Positions 8,666 through 15,761 of a stretch of DNA of 64,000 bases are shown one piece after another (position 1 is the stretch's first letter; each line of letters opens with the position of its first letter). Source of the stretch: JAZRPG01 sp045649105 (lineage in GTDB: Bacteria; Bacillota; Clostridia; Oscillospirales; JAAYXM01); contig JAZRPG010000017.1 of the NCBI GenBank assembly GCA_045649105.1, forward strand, positions 45,767-109,766. Reading direction: 5' to 3'. A program made the position numbers and the translations under genes. The notes beneath the pieces were generated by a model. That model had not been told where the DNA came from, did not search any database, and worked only from the letters and a program-made list of their open reading frames with translations.

Positions 8666-8917
8666 ATGGATGATAAGAACCTGATGGAAAACCTGCTTCT
8701 GACGACAAAGGGCGTTTGTGATTTGTATCTCCACGGCGCTATAGAATCAGGTACACCGAATGTACACAACGCATTTGACACGGCGCTTCGCGACTCACTC
8801 TGCATGCAGGACGAGATTTACAAAAAAATGTCTGAAAAGGGCTGGTACACAGCTGAACAGGCAGATGCGGCACAGCTTAATAAAGTCAGGCAGAAATTCA
8901 GCACAGCATCAAATTAA
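8666..8917 (+). CDS. Spore coat protein, CotF domain
   Basis: An 83-residue CotF-type protein. It opens MDDKNLMENLLLTTKG and has the family pattern DLYLHGAIES followed by LCMQDEIYKKMSEKGWY near the C-terminus. CotF proteins are helical, ferritin-like bundles found in coats and often encoded as short-plus-long pairs, as here. The ATG at 8666 follows GGGAGGTG with good spacing. Ends before a strong terminator at 8972. Its presence argues for a spore-forming lineage. Confidence 0.85.
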   Translation: MDDKNLMENLLLTTKGVCDLYLHGAIESGTPNVHNAFDTALRDSLCMQDEIYKKMSEKGWYTAEQADAAQLNKVRQKFSTASN

Positions 8918-8971
8918 AATATCGGCGCAAATAGTTTCCTCAATTTCAATAAAACACTTTATAATCCAAAA

Positions 8972-8998
8972 AGACCGCCGTACGGCGGTCTTTTTTCT
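8972..8998 (+). terminator. Terminator of the coat gene pair
   Basis: AGACCGCCGT ACGGCGGTCT is a 20-base perfect stem followed by TTTTT. Confidence 0.93.
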
Positions 8999-9030
8999 GC
9001 AATAAAGCTTTAATGTATCTGTTTTCGTCC

Positions 9031-9050
9031 TACTTTATGCTACTTTATAC
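9031..9050 (+). repeat. Short direct repeat upstream of the RHH gene
   Basis: TACTTTATGC followed directly by TACTTTATAC, about 70 bases before the small RHH gene. Ribbon-helix-helix dimers often bind tandem half-sites, so this is a possible operator. That is inferred only. Confidence 0.35.
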
Positions 9051-9118
9051 GAATATTAAATATAGTGTTACACAACATAGTATAATTAAGATAAATAAAA
9101 TTTTTGAGGTTAAAAGCT

Positions 9119-9268
9119 ATGAGACCCCTGAAGCAGAAGATAAGCATCTCTCTTGACGAGGACATTGTAAAAGAACTGAAGATTCTGTCTGAAAATTGCG
9201 ACCGCTCTCTTTCGCAGTATATAAACCTTGTTTTAAAAAAGCACCTGCAAAACCTTGACAAAAACTGA
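9119..9268 (+). CDS. Small ribbon-helix-helix DNA-binding protein
   Basis: A 49-residue protein. It has an Arc/CopG-like layout: a short basic strand KQKISISLDEDIV, helix VKELKILSENC, then RSLSQYINLVLKKHL. GAGG lies 9 bases before the ATG, and a TATAAT -10 is at 9081-9086. No toxin-like partner follows; the gene ends at its own terminator at 9281. It is probably a transcriptional regulator acting as a dimer. The target is unknown, but possibly its own promoter (see the direct repeat at 9031). Confidence 0.7.
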   Translation: MRPLKQKISISLDEDIVKELKILSENCDRSLSQYINLVLKKHLQNLDKN

Positions 9269-9280
9269 CCTTAAAGCAAA

Positions 9281-9319
9281 ATGCCCGCCGCAGAAACTCC
9301 TCCGCGGCGGCATTTTTGT
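9281..9319 (+). terminator. Terminator after the RHH gene
   Basis: ATGCCCGCCGC pairs with GCGGCGGCAT across a 12-base loop (9281-9313), then TTTTTG. Confidence 0.85.
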
Positions 9320-9370
9320 TTACATTCCGTATTATATATTGCCAATTATACTGTCGGTTATGCCGTTTTC

Positions 9371-10108
9371 TTATAAAACCTTGCCGAGAAAGCTTTTAAG
9401 CCTGTCGCTCTTCGGGTTTTCAAACAAATCGTCCGGCGTGCTTTCCTCAACTATTTTTCCCTCGTCCATGAATATGACGCGCGTTCCGACCTCACGGGCA
9501 AACCCCATTTCATGGGTGACGACGACCATCGTCATTCCGCTCTTTGCAAGGTCACGCATAACATCAAGAACCTCGCCGACCATCTCGGGGTCAAGCGCAC
9601 TCGTCGGCTCGTCAAACAGCATAACATCCGGCTGCATACACAAAGCACGCACAATCGCAATTCTCTGCTTCTGTCCGCCCGAGAGCTGTGCAGGATATGC
9701 GTCACGCCTGTCCGCAAGCCCGACGCGCTCAAGAAGGGTAAGCGCGCGCTTTTCCGCCTCATCCTTTGAGAGACCGAGAAGCTTCATCGGCGCAAGCGTA
9801 AGATTTTTCATTATCGTCATATGCGGGAAGAGATTAAACTGCTGAAAAACCATGCCCATTTTCTGGCGGTGGATATTTATGTTCACGCGCGGGTCAGTAA
9901 TATCAGTATCCTCAAAGAGAATAGAGCCGCCCGTCGGCACCTCCAGAAGGTTAAGGCACCTTAAAAATGTTGACTTTCCGCTGCCCGACGGACCGATAAC
10001 GACGACAACATCGCCCTTTGAAATCTCCGTGGACACGCCGTCAAGCGCATATATGTCCCCATAGTGCTTCTCAAGCCCGCTTACCTTAATCAACACATTA
10101 TCTTTCAT
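9371..10108 (-). CDS. Polar amino-acid ABC transporter ATPase (GlnQ-type)
   Basis: A 245-residue ATPase that powers uptake of a polar amino acid. It has Walker A GPSGSGKST, Q-loop region MVFQQFNLFPHMT, signature LSGGQKQRIAIVRAL, Walker B VMLFDEPTSALDPEMV and switch His VVVTHEMGFAREV. These motifs and the length are typical of the GlnQ/HisP/ArtP group. The ATG at 10108 lies 10 bases after AGGAGG; an upstream ATG at 10129 lacks this. Its start overlaps the permease stop by 11 bases. Glutamine, arginine or cystine are possible substrates. Confidence 0.92.
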   Translation of the reverse strand: MKDNVLIKVSGLEKHYGDIYALDGVSTEISKGDVVVVIGPSGSGKSTFLRCLNLLEVPTGGSILFEDTDITDPRVNINIHRQKMGMVFQQFNLFPHMTIMKNLTLAPMKLLGLSKDEAEKRALTLLERVGLADRRDAYPAQLSGGQKQRIAIVRALCMQPDVMLFDEPTSALDPEMVGEVLDVMRDLAKSGMTMVVVTHEMGFAREVGTRVIFMDEGKIVEESTPDDLFENPKSDRLKSFLGKVL

Positions 10109-10829
10109 TGCTGCGCAGCCTCCTTTCAAGCAGTGAGACGCATTTTGTCAGCACCACAACAAGAACAAGATATATTATTGCGACGGCAATAAGCGGCAAA
10201 AACGCCTCATATGTCGTCGACTGGATAATAAGTCCGCCACGCGTTAAGTCCTTTACGGTTATGTATCCCGCAACAGATGTCTCCTTGAGAAGAACTATAA
10301 ACTCGTTTGCAAGCGCAGGAAGCACATTCTTGAACGCCTGCGGCATTATTATATGCCACATGGTCTGCGCAAAGTTAAATCCGAGGCTTCTGCCCGCTTC
10401 CGTCTGCCCCTCATCGATAGACATGATTCCGGAGCGTATAATTTCGGCAACATATGCCCCTGAGTTGAGGCCGAAGCCTATTATAGCGGTCATAACCGGC
10501 ATATCTATTGAGGCGAATATTACCATGTACAGTATAAGAAGCTGGACCATAACAGGCGTACCTCTGATAACCGTGAGGTACAGCTTGCAAACAGCGTTTG
10601 CAAGCTTAAACTTTCCTGTCTTGTCGTGCGTCGAACGGATAATTGCAACGATAAATCCGAGAATTATACCGATAATCACAGAACACAGTGTTATAAACAG
10701 CGTGTTCCCAAGACCGTCGAGCAGAAATCTCCAGTTTTCATCGTCTATAAAAACGCGCTCGAAATCATACGCAAAGTCCGAAAAAAACTTTGCAACGGAA
10801 GCGACCGCGCCCTGTATCCAATTGAGCAT
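10098..10829 (-). CDS. Polar amino-acid ABC transporter permease (HisM/GlnP family)
   Basis: A 243-residue inner-membrane permease with about five membrane helices. The EAA loop EAGRSLGFNFAQTMWHIIMPQA is characteristic of polar amino-acid permeases. The start ATG at 10829 follows AAAGGGG by 9 bases; an in-frame codon at 10904 would add a basic stretch without membrane character. It lies between the binding protein and the ATPase and has no paired second permease, so it should act as a homodimer. Confidence 0.9.
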   Translation of the reverse strand: MLNWIQGAVASVAKFFSDFAYDFERVFIDDENWRFLLDGLGNTLFITLCSVIIGIILGFIVAIIRSTHDKTGKFKLANAVCKLYLTVIRGTPVMVQLLILYMVIFASIDMPVMTAIIGFGLNSGAYVAEIIRSGIMSIDEGQTEAGRSLGFNFAQTMWHIIMPQAFKNVLPALANEFIVLLKETSVAGYITVKDLTRGGLIIQSTTYEAFLPLIAVAIIYLVLVVVLTKCVSLLERRLRSNER

Positions 10830-10936
10830 ATCCGAATACCCCTTTACTTTTTTATATATGAAAAGCGTCTGCCGGCAAGACCTTGCCCGCTTCATATGCG
10901 TCAAGACCTTGCCGCCCGATACTTTTCCGTGGCTCT

Positions 10937-10974
10937 TTTAAAAAACAAGGGCGAAGAGCACGTGCCTTCGCCCT
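10937..10974 (-). terminator. Intra-operon terminator-like hairpin after the binding-protein gene
   Basis: Read on the minus strand: AGGGCGAA, loop, TTCGCCCT, then TGTTTTTTAAAA. It lies between the binding-protein stop and the permease. It probably terminates a share of transcripts so that binding protein exceeds transporter. Confidence 0.7.
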
Positions 10975-10996
10975 CGCAAACATCTTTTGCCGTTTC

Positions 10997-11725
10997 TTAC
11001 TTAGACGGAATGTACTTCTCGATTATTGCATCAAGTGTGCCGTCTGCCTTAAGCTCAGCAAGTGCTTTGTTGATTTTTTCGCAAAGCTCGGTGTTGCCCT
11101 TCTTTATTGCGATTGCATAGTCCTCATCTGTGAAGGACTCGTCAAGAATCTTAAGACCCTCGTTCTTCTCAACAAAAACCTTTGCCGGCTCGCCGTCGAT
11201 GATAACAGCGTCAATCTTGCCCTGTGAAAGAGCAGTTACCGCGTCAACGCCCTTGTTGAACTGACGGAGGTCAACATTCTCGATGTCTGCTGCGTAAATG
11301 TCGCCTGTTGTGCCGAGCTGAACGCCGACCTTCTTGCCGACAAGCTCTTCAGGAGATGTGATTGCAGAATTCTCAGGAACGATAACGACCTGTGACGCAT
11401 GTGCATATGTATCTGAGAAGTCAACGCTCTCAAGGCGCTTCTCCGTAACCGTCATGCCTGCAAGTCCGATGTCAACCTTGCCTGATGTGACAGCAGCGAT
11501 TATGGAATCAAACTCCATGTCGGATATCTCAAGCTTCATGCCGAGCTTTTCTGCAATAGCCTCTGCAATTTCTGCATCAATACCGACAATCTTCTCGCCC
11601 TCATAGAACTCATACGGCGGGAAAGCAGCATTTGTGCCCATCTTGAGTGTGCCGCCATTCTGACCGCAACCCGCAAATGCGAGAAGCATCATAACTGCGA
11701 GAGAAACAGCTAAAACCTTTTTCAT
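10997..11725 (-). CDS. Polar amino-acid ABC transporter substrate-binding lipoprotein
   Basis: A 242-residue extracellular binding protein (family 3). Lipoprotein signal MKKVLAVSLAVMM ends in FAGC. Family 3 marks are TNAAFPPYEF, GIDAEIAEAIAEKLG and DIGLAGMTVTEKR. The start ATG at 11725 has GGAGG upstream; the in-frame ATG at 11740 does not. First gene of the operon, served by the promoter at 11778-11805. Cognate ligand not determinable; the short loop set resembles Gln/Arg/Cys binders. Confidence 0.92.
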   Translation of the reverse strand: MKKVLAVSLAVMMLLAFAGCGQNGGTLKMGTNAAFPPYEFYEGEKIVGIDAEIAEAIAEKLGMKLEISDMEFDSIIAAVTSGKVDIGLAGMTVTEKRLESVDFSDTYAHASQVVIVPENSAITSPEELVGKKVGVQLGTTGDIYAADIENVDLRQFNKGVDAVTALSQGKIDAVIIDGEPAKVFVEKNEGLKILDESFTDEDYAIAIKKGNTELCEKINKALAELKADGTLDAIIEKYIPSK

Positions 11726-11777
11726 TTTTAATACCTCCATTTTTGAATATATGTAATTTTATTCCCTGGTGAGAATA

Positions 11778-11805
11778 ATTATACTACCTTTTTCCAATTT
11801 GTCAA
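11778..11805 (-). promoter_or_regulatory. Promoter of the amino-acid ABC operon
   Basis: Minus strand TTGACA (11800-11805), 16-base spacer, TATAAT (11778-11783): both hexamers are perfect consensus. Confidence 0.87.
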
Positions 11806-11930
11806 GTCTTTTTTATTTTATTTTTCGCCTCACCGCACTACACATTCACTAAGCAATGCCGTTTATCGCGTTTTTACCGACAATTTCCCGCTTTCCTTGT
11901 TTATAAATAATTATGCATATTTTTGTATAA

Positions 11931-13418
11931 TTATTTATGGTAAAGCCTTTTTGTCTGGTGCCTCGGTTCACATGTGAGATTGATTCCGAGCTTGCGGTAC
12001 ACATCAAGGTCGACCTGCGACAGAATTACGGTAGAGTGAGCCTCGCAGCGGCTGAGCTTTTTAAGCTGCTCCTTTGCAAGATGCGCCGCCTCATTCTGCG
12101 TGGCGCTTATTGTGAGCGCTATAAGCACCTCGTCGGAATGGAGGCGCGGATTGTGGTTTCCGAGAATGGTCGTTTTAAGCTGTTGTATCGGCTCAATAAC
12201 CGTAGGTGAGATGAGGTGTATGGAGTCTTCAATCCCGCCTAATTTCTTGATTGCATTCAGAAGCGCGGCGCTTGATGCTCCGAGAAGCTTCGTGTTCCGC
12301 CCCGTGACTATCGTTCCGTCAGAAAGCTCTATCGCAACTGCAGGCTCGTCGCCGTTTTCCGCAGACTTTTTAAGAGCCGCGGCGACAACTGCGCGGTCAT
12401 CAACCGTAACTTCCGCCTGCTTCATGATAAGCTCAAGCTTTCCGACCTCCTTGTCGGAGCCGCGCCCGAGGCGCCTGTCACACAGTACGGAGAAATACCG
12501 CCTTATTATCTCCTCGCGCGAGGCGTTCTGCGTTGCCTCATCGTCCGTTATGCAGTATCCCGCCATGTTTACGCCCATATCCGTCGGAGATTTGTACGGG
12601 CTCTCTCCCGCAATCCTCTCAAAAATCGCATTGAGCACGGGGAAAACCTCAACATCGCGGTTGTAGTTTACCGTTGTTTCCCCATATGCCTCAAGATGGT
12701 ACGGGTCTATCATGTTTACATCGCTTAAATCGGCGGTTGCCGCCTCGTATGCAAGATTTACGGGATGCTTGAGCGGTATGTTCCATATCGGGAAGGTCTC
12801 AAACTTTGCATATCCTGCGCAAATGCCGCGCAGATGCTCATGGTAGAGCTGTGACAGGCAGGTTGACATCTTTCCGCTGCCCGGACCGGGCGCCGTAACG
12901 ACTACAAGCGGACATGTCGTTTCAATATAATCGTTCTTGCCAAAGCCTTCCTCACTTACTATATGTGAAACATTGAGCGGATATCCTTCAATCGTGTAGT
13001 GGAGGTATACGCGCATTCCGAGGCTTATGAGCTTTTCGCGGAACGCCGCGGCAGACGGCTGCCCCTCGTAGCGCGTGATGACAATGCTGCCTACATAGAG
13101 GCCGATTTCACGGAACGCGTCCACCAGGCGCAGAACATCACTGTCATATGTGATTCCGAGGTCGTTTCTCACCTTGTTTTTTTCAATATCAGAGGCGCTT
13201 ATAACGATGACGACCTCAACCTCGCTCTTAAGGCTTTTAAGCATCTGTACCTTTGTGTCCGGCTTAAAGCCCGGGAGCACACGGGACGCATGATAATCGT
13301 CAAACAGCTTGCCGCCGAACTCGAGATAGAGCTTGCCGCCGAACTCATGTATACGCTTGCGTATCTGCTCGGACTGCCGCCTTATATATTCGTCGTTGTC
13401 AAAGCCCTCTCTCCACAT
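11931..13418 (-). CDS. DUF1846 (UPF0371) family protein
   Basis: A 495-residue cytoplasmic protein of the DUF1846 family, widespread in Clostridia and lactobacilli and without an agreed function. Opening MWREGFDNDEYIRRQSEQI and the glycine-rich TAPGPGSGKMSTC segment (a P-loop-like nucleotide-binding element) are family marks; DPYHLEAYGE and GVNMAGYCI follow. The ATG at 13418 lies 9 bases after GGAGG, in preference to an upstream codon at 13436. Monocistronic from the promoter at 13454-13482. Nucleotide binding is inferred from the loop only. Confidence 0.87.
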   Translation of the reverse strand: MWREGFDNDEYIRRQSEQIRKRIHEFGGKLYLEFGGKLFDDYHASRVLPGFKPDTKVQMLKSLKSEVEVVIVISASDIEKNKVRNDLGITYDSDVLRLVDAFREIGLYVGSIVITRYEGQPSAAAFREKLISLGMRVYLHYTIEGYPLNVSHIVSEEGFGKNDYIETTCPLVVVTAPGPGSGKMSTCLSQLYHEHLRGICAGYAKFETFPIWNIPLKHPVNLAYEAATADLSDVNMIDPYHLEAYGETTVNYNRDVEVFPVLNAIFERIAGESPYKSPTDMGVNMAGYCITDDEATQNASREEIIRRYFSVLCDRRLGRGSDKEVGKLELIMKQAEVTVDDRAVVAAALKKSAENGDEPAVAIELSDGTIVTGRNTKLLGASSAALLNAIKKLGGIEDSIHLISPTVIEPIQQLKTTILGNHNPRLHSDEVLIALTISATQNEAAHLAKEQLKKLSRCEAHSTVILSQVDLDVYRKLGINLTCEPRHQTKRLYHK

Positions 13419-13453
13419 AATATAACGCCTCCGCAATAAAATTCACTTTAATT

Positions 13454-13482
13454 AGTTTATCACAACTGCCCGGACATTGCAA
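13454..13482 (-). promoter_or_regulatory. Promoter of the DUF1846 gene
   Basis: Minus strand TTGCAA (13477-13482), 17-base spacer, TAAACT (13454-13459). Confidence 0.65.
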
Positions 13483-13555
13483 TATTCGCCAAAAAATCCG
13501 CAAAGAAAAATTTTTGTTTTTATGCCTTGCAGGGCACAAGTTTTGCTTTATAATA

Positions 13556-13619
13556 TAATTAAAAAGCTTCGGATTTAAGCCGTGCACGGAGGGACACATG
13601 CTTTCATTTCCGAAGCTTT
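13556..13619 (-). terminator. Terminator of the dnaN-to-nifU cluster
   Basis: AAAGCTTCGGA (13609-13619, minus strand) pairs with TCCGAAGCTTT (13563-13573) around a long, partly structured loop. T-rich bases follow. It is 13 bases beyond the nifU stop. Confidence 0.75.
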
Positions 13620-13631
13620 CTGTTTTTTCAC

Positions 13632-14069
13632 TTATTCGTGTGAACCGTGAGAGCAGCAGTTTTTGCAATCCCCTGAGCAGTGCGCAAGCTCGCCCGGGTC
13701 TTTGCCCTGCCTTTTGTAGTAGTCCGCAACTGCCGACTTTATTGCCTCCTCGGCAAGAACTGAGCAGTGAAGCTTTTCCGGCGGAAGCCCGTCAAGAGCC
13801 TCTGCAACCGCGCGGTTTGTGAGCTTAAGCGCTTCCTCAACCGTCTTTCCCTTTACCATCTCCGTCGCCATTGACGATGTTGCAACGGCGGCGCCGCAGC
13901 CGAATGTCTTAAACGACACATCTGTAATTATGTCGTTTTCTATCTTCATATACATCTTCATTATATCGCCGCACTTCGGGTTCCCCACCTGGCCGACGGC
14001 GTTTGCTCCTTCAAGCTCGCCTACATTGCGCGGGTTTGAAAAATGGTCAAGCACCTTTTCGCTGTACAT
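13632..14069 (-). CDS. nifU: Iron-sulfur cluster scaffold, NifU N-domain / IscU type
   Basis: A 145-residue scaffold on which Fe-S clusters are built. The three scaffold cysteines lie in GNPKCGD, FGCGAAVA and KLHCSVLAEEAI, with the Asp after the first Cys conserved. The last 20 residues are an unusual Cys/His tail (HCSGDCKNCCSHGSH) that standard IscU lacks; it is common in Clostridia and may bind metal. It follows the desulfurase nifS by 30 bases, making the classic two-gene minimal Fe-S system. It is the last gene before the terminator at 13556. Confidence 0.93.
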   Translation of the reverse strand: MYSEKVLDHFSNPRNVGELEGANAVGQVGNPKCGDIMKMYMKIENDIITDVSFKTFGCGAAVATSSMATEMVKGKTVEEALKLTNRAVAEALDGLPPEKLHCSVLAEEAIKSAVADYYKRQGKDPGELAHCSGDCKNCCSHGSHE

Positions 14070-14099
14070 ATATCATTTTCTCCTCTCTCTTATTCTGAT

Positions 14100-15269
14100 T
14101 TATGCCCACATCGGGCGCCCGTTTTCCCACACGGGCGACATTGCGCGAAGCCTTTCTGCAACGCGCTCTACTGCCTCTGCAATTATAAGCTCATCGCCCT
14201 CATTATTATCCTCATTCATCGAAAGCCTGAGCGACCCGTGCGCAATATGGTGCGGAAGGCCGATTGCAAGAAGCACATGTGACGGGTCAAGCGAGCCGGA
14301 CGAGCACGCAGAGCCTGAGCTTGCGCATATTCCCTCGTTAAACATATTCAGAAGAAGCGCCTCGCCCTCTATTCCCTCAATCACGATGCTCACAAGACCG
14401 GGAAGTCTGTTTGTCGGGTGCCCCGTAAGGCGCGTGTACGGAATTTTCAAAACGCGCTCTATAAGTCTTTCGCGCATTTCGGAAAGCTTTTCGGCGCGCT
14501 TTCCCAGTCCGTCCTTTGCCATACGGCATGCCTCGCCGAGCCCGACGATATACGGGACATTCTCCGTCCCTGCGCGGCGGCCGCGCTCCTGCCCTCCGCC
14601 GTTCATGAAGCTCTCTAACTTAACTCCCGAGCGGATATATAAAGCGCCTATTCCCTTCGGTGCGCCGATTTTATGGCCCGAGAGCGAGAGCATGTCTATA
14701 TTCATCGCCTCGACATCAACCTCTATATGTCCGACAGCCTGGACAGCGTCCGTGTGAAACAAAATTCCGCGCGCTCTTGCTATTTTTCCTATTTCGGCTA
14801 TCGGCTGGATTGTGCCTATCTCGTTATTCGCCGTCATTATAGATATAAGCACCGTGTCATCGCATATTTCGCGCTCCAAATCCGCGACTGAAACGCTGCC
14901 GAACTCGTCAACACCGAGGTATGTCACGCGCCAGCCTTTTTTCTCAAGGTTTTTGCATGTGTTTAACACTGCCGGGTGCTCAATCGCGCTTGTTATTATG
15001 TGCTTTCCCTTTTTCTCAAGTGCGTACGCTGCGCCCTTTATCGCCCAGTTGTCAGACTCTGTGCCGCAGCTTGTGAAAAATATTTCGCGGCTTCTTGCTC
15101 CGATAAGCGCGGCGACACTCTCGCGCGCCGCCTCTACCGCGCGTTTTGCCTCGTATGCAAAGGCGTAAAGGCTCGACGGATTCCCGTACTGCTCACCGAG
15201 AAACGGGAGCATTTTTCCCAAAACCTCCGGCTTTACCTTTGTGGTTGCCGATGTATCTGCATATATCAT
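14100..15269 (-). CDS. nifS: Cysteine desulfurase (NifS/IscS)
   Basis: A PLP enzyme that takes sulfur from cysteine for Fe-S cluster assembly. The 389 residues contain the PLP-lysine motif LSLSGHKIGAPKGIGALY and the active-site Cys loop GICASSGSACSSGSLDPSHV. AACSSG-like spacing and the short loop put it in group I (NifS/IscS). Start is set at ATG 15269 (MIYADTSATTKV), 12 bases after AGGAG; the longer reading would overlap rnhA. It sits between rnhA and nifU in the gyrase transcript, so sulfur donor and scaffold are co-made. Confidence 0.94.
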   Translation of the reverse strand: MIYADTSATTKVKPEVLGKMLPFLGEQYGNPSSLYAFAYEAKRAVEAARESVAALIGARSREIFFTSCGTESDNWAIKGAAYALEKKGKHIITSAIEHPAVLNTCKNLEKKGWRVTYLGVDEFGSVSVADLEREICDDTVLISIMTANNEIGTIQPIAEIGKIARARGILFHTDAVQAVGHIEVDVEAMNIDMLSLSGHKIGAPKGIGALYIRSGVKLESFMNGGGQERGRRAGTENVPYIVGLGEACRMAKDGLGKRAEKLSEMRERLIERVLKIPYTRLTGHPTNRLPGLVSIVIEGIEGEALLLNMFNEGICASSGSACSSGSLDPSHVLLAIGLPHHIAHGSLRLSMNEDNNEGDELIIAEAVERVAERLRAMSPVWENGRPMWA

Positions 15270-15289
15270 TCGCGTTGTCATCTCCTGTT

Positions 15290-15739
15290 TTACTTTGCGT
15301 ATTCCCGTGACCTTGCAACGGCAAGCGCGTCGCAACGGTTGTTTTTTTCATTCTCCGCATGTCCGCGCACCCAGACAAAGCTAACCTCGTGGGTATCAAG
15401 AAGCCCAAGAAGCTTCTCCCACAAATCGGGGTTCTGCGCAGGCTCACGCCTATTCCGCATCCAGCCTGCTGCGCGCCATTTTTTCGCCCAGCCCTTTTCT
15501 ACCGCGTCGGCCACATATCTGCTGTCGGTAAAAAGCGTGACTCGGCACGGCTCTTTAAGGCAGCTTAGCGCCTCTATAACGCCCGTAAGCTCCATACGGT
15601 TATTGGTCGTGACCTCTTCTCCGCCGGAAAGCTCACGCTCACGCCCCTGATACGAAAGGATTGCGCCCCAGCCGCCGGGCCCCGGGTTTCCTGAGCATGC
15701 GCCGTCGGTATATATCTCGACATGCTTTTTATTTACCAT
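15290..15739 (-). CDS. rnhA: Ribonuclease HI
   Basis: Degrades RNA in RNA/DNA hybrids such as R-loops and primers. The 149-residue reading from ATG 15739 matches the RNase HI family. Its catalytic acidic residues lie in YTDGACSGNPG (Asp), NNRMELTG (Glu), FTDSRYV (Asp) and NNRCDALA (Asp). An in-frame extension to 15826 would overlap the gyrA end and is basic without family similarity, so it is not used. It lies 22 bases after gyrA and 20 before nifS. Confidence 0.93.
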   Translation of the reverse strand: MVNKKHVEIYTDGACSGNPGPGGWGAILSYQGRERELSGGEEVTTNNRMELTGVIEALSCLKEPCRVTLFTDSRYVADAVEKGWAKKWRAAGWMRNRREPAQNPDLWEKLLGLLDTHEVSFVWVRGHAENEKNNRCDALAVARSREYAK

Positions 15740-15761
15740 ATTTTGCTCTTTTCCCAAGTTA

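Noticed and set aside
10108..10941. A 277-codon rightward open frame opposite the amino-acid permease
   Set aside because: Mirror frame of a clear membrane protein; no signal or motif of its own.
13819..14757. A 312-codon rightward open frame opposite nifU and nifS
   Set aside because: It is antisense to two well-supported genes, has no family similarity or ribosome site, and arises from their codon pattern.
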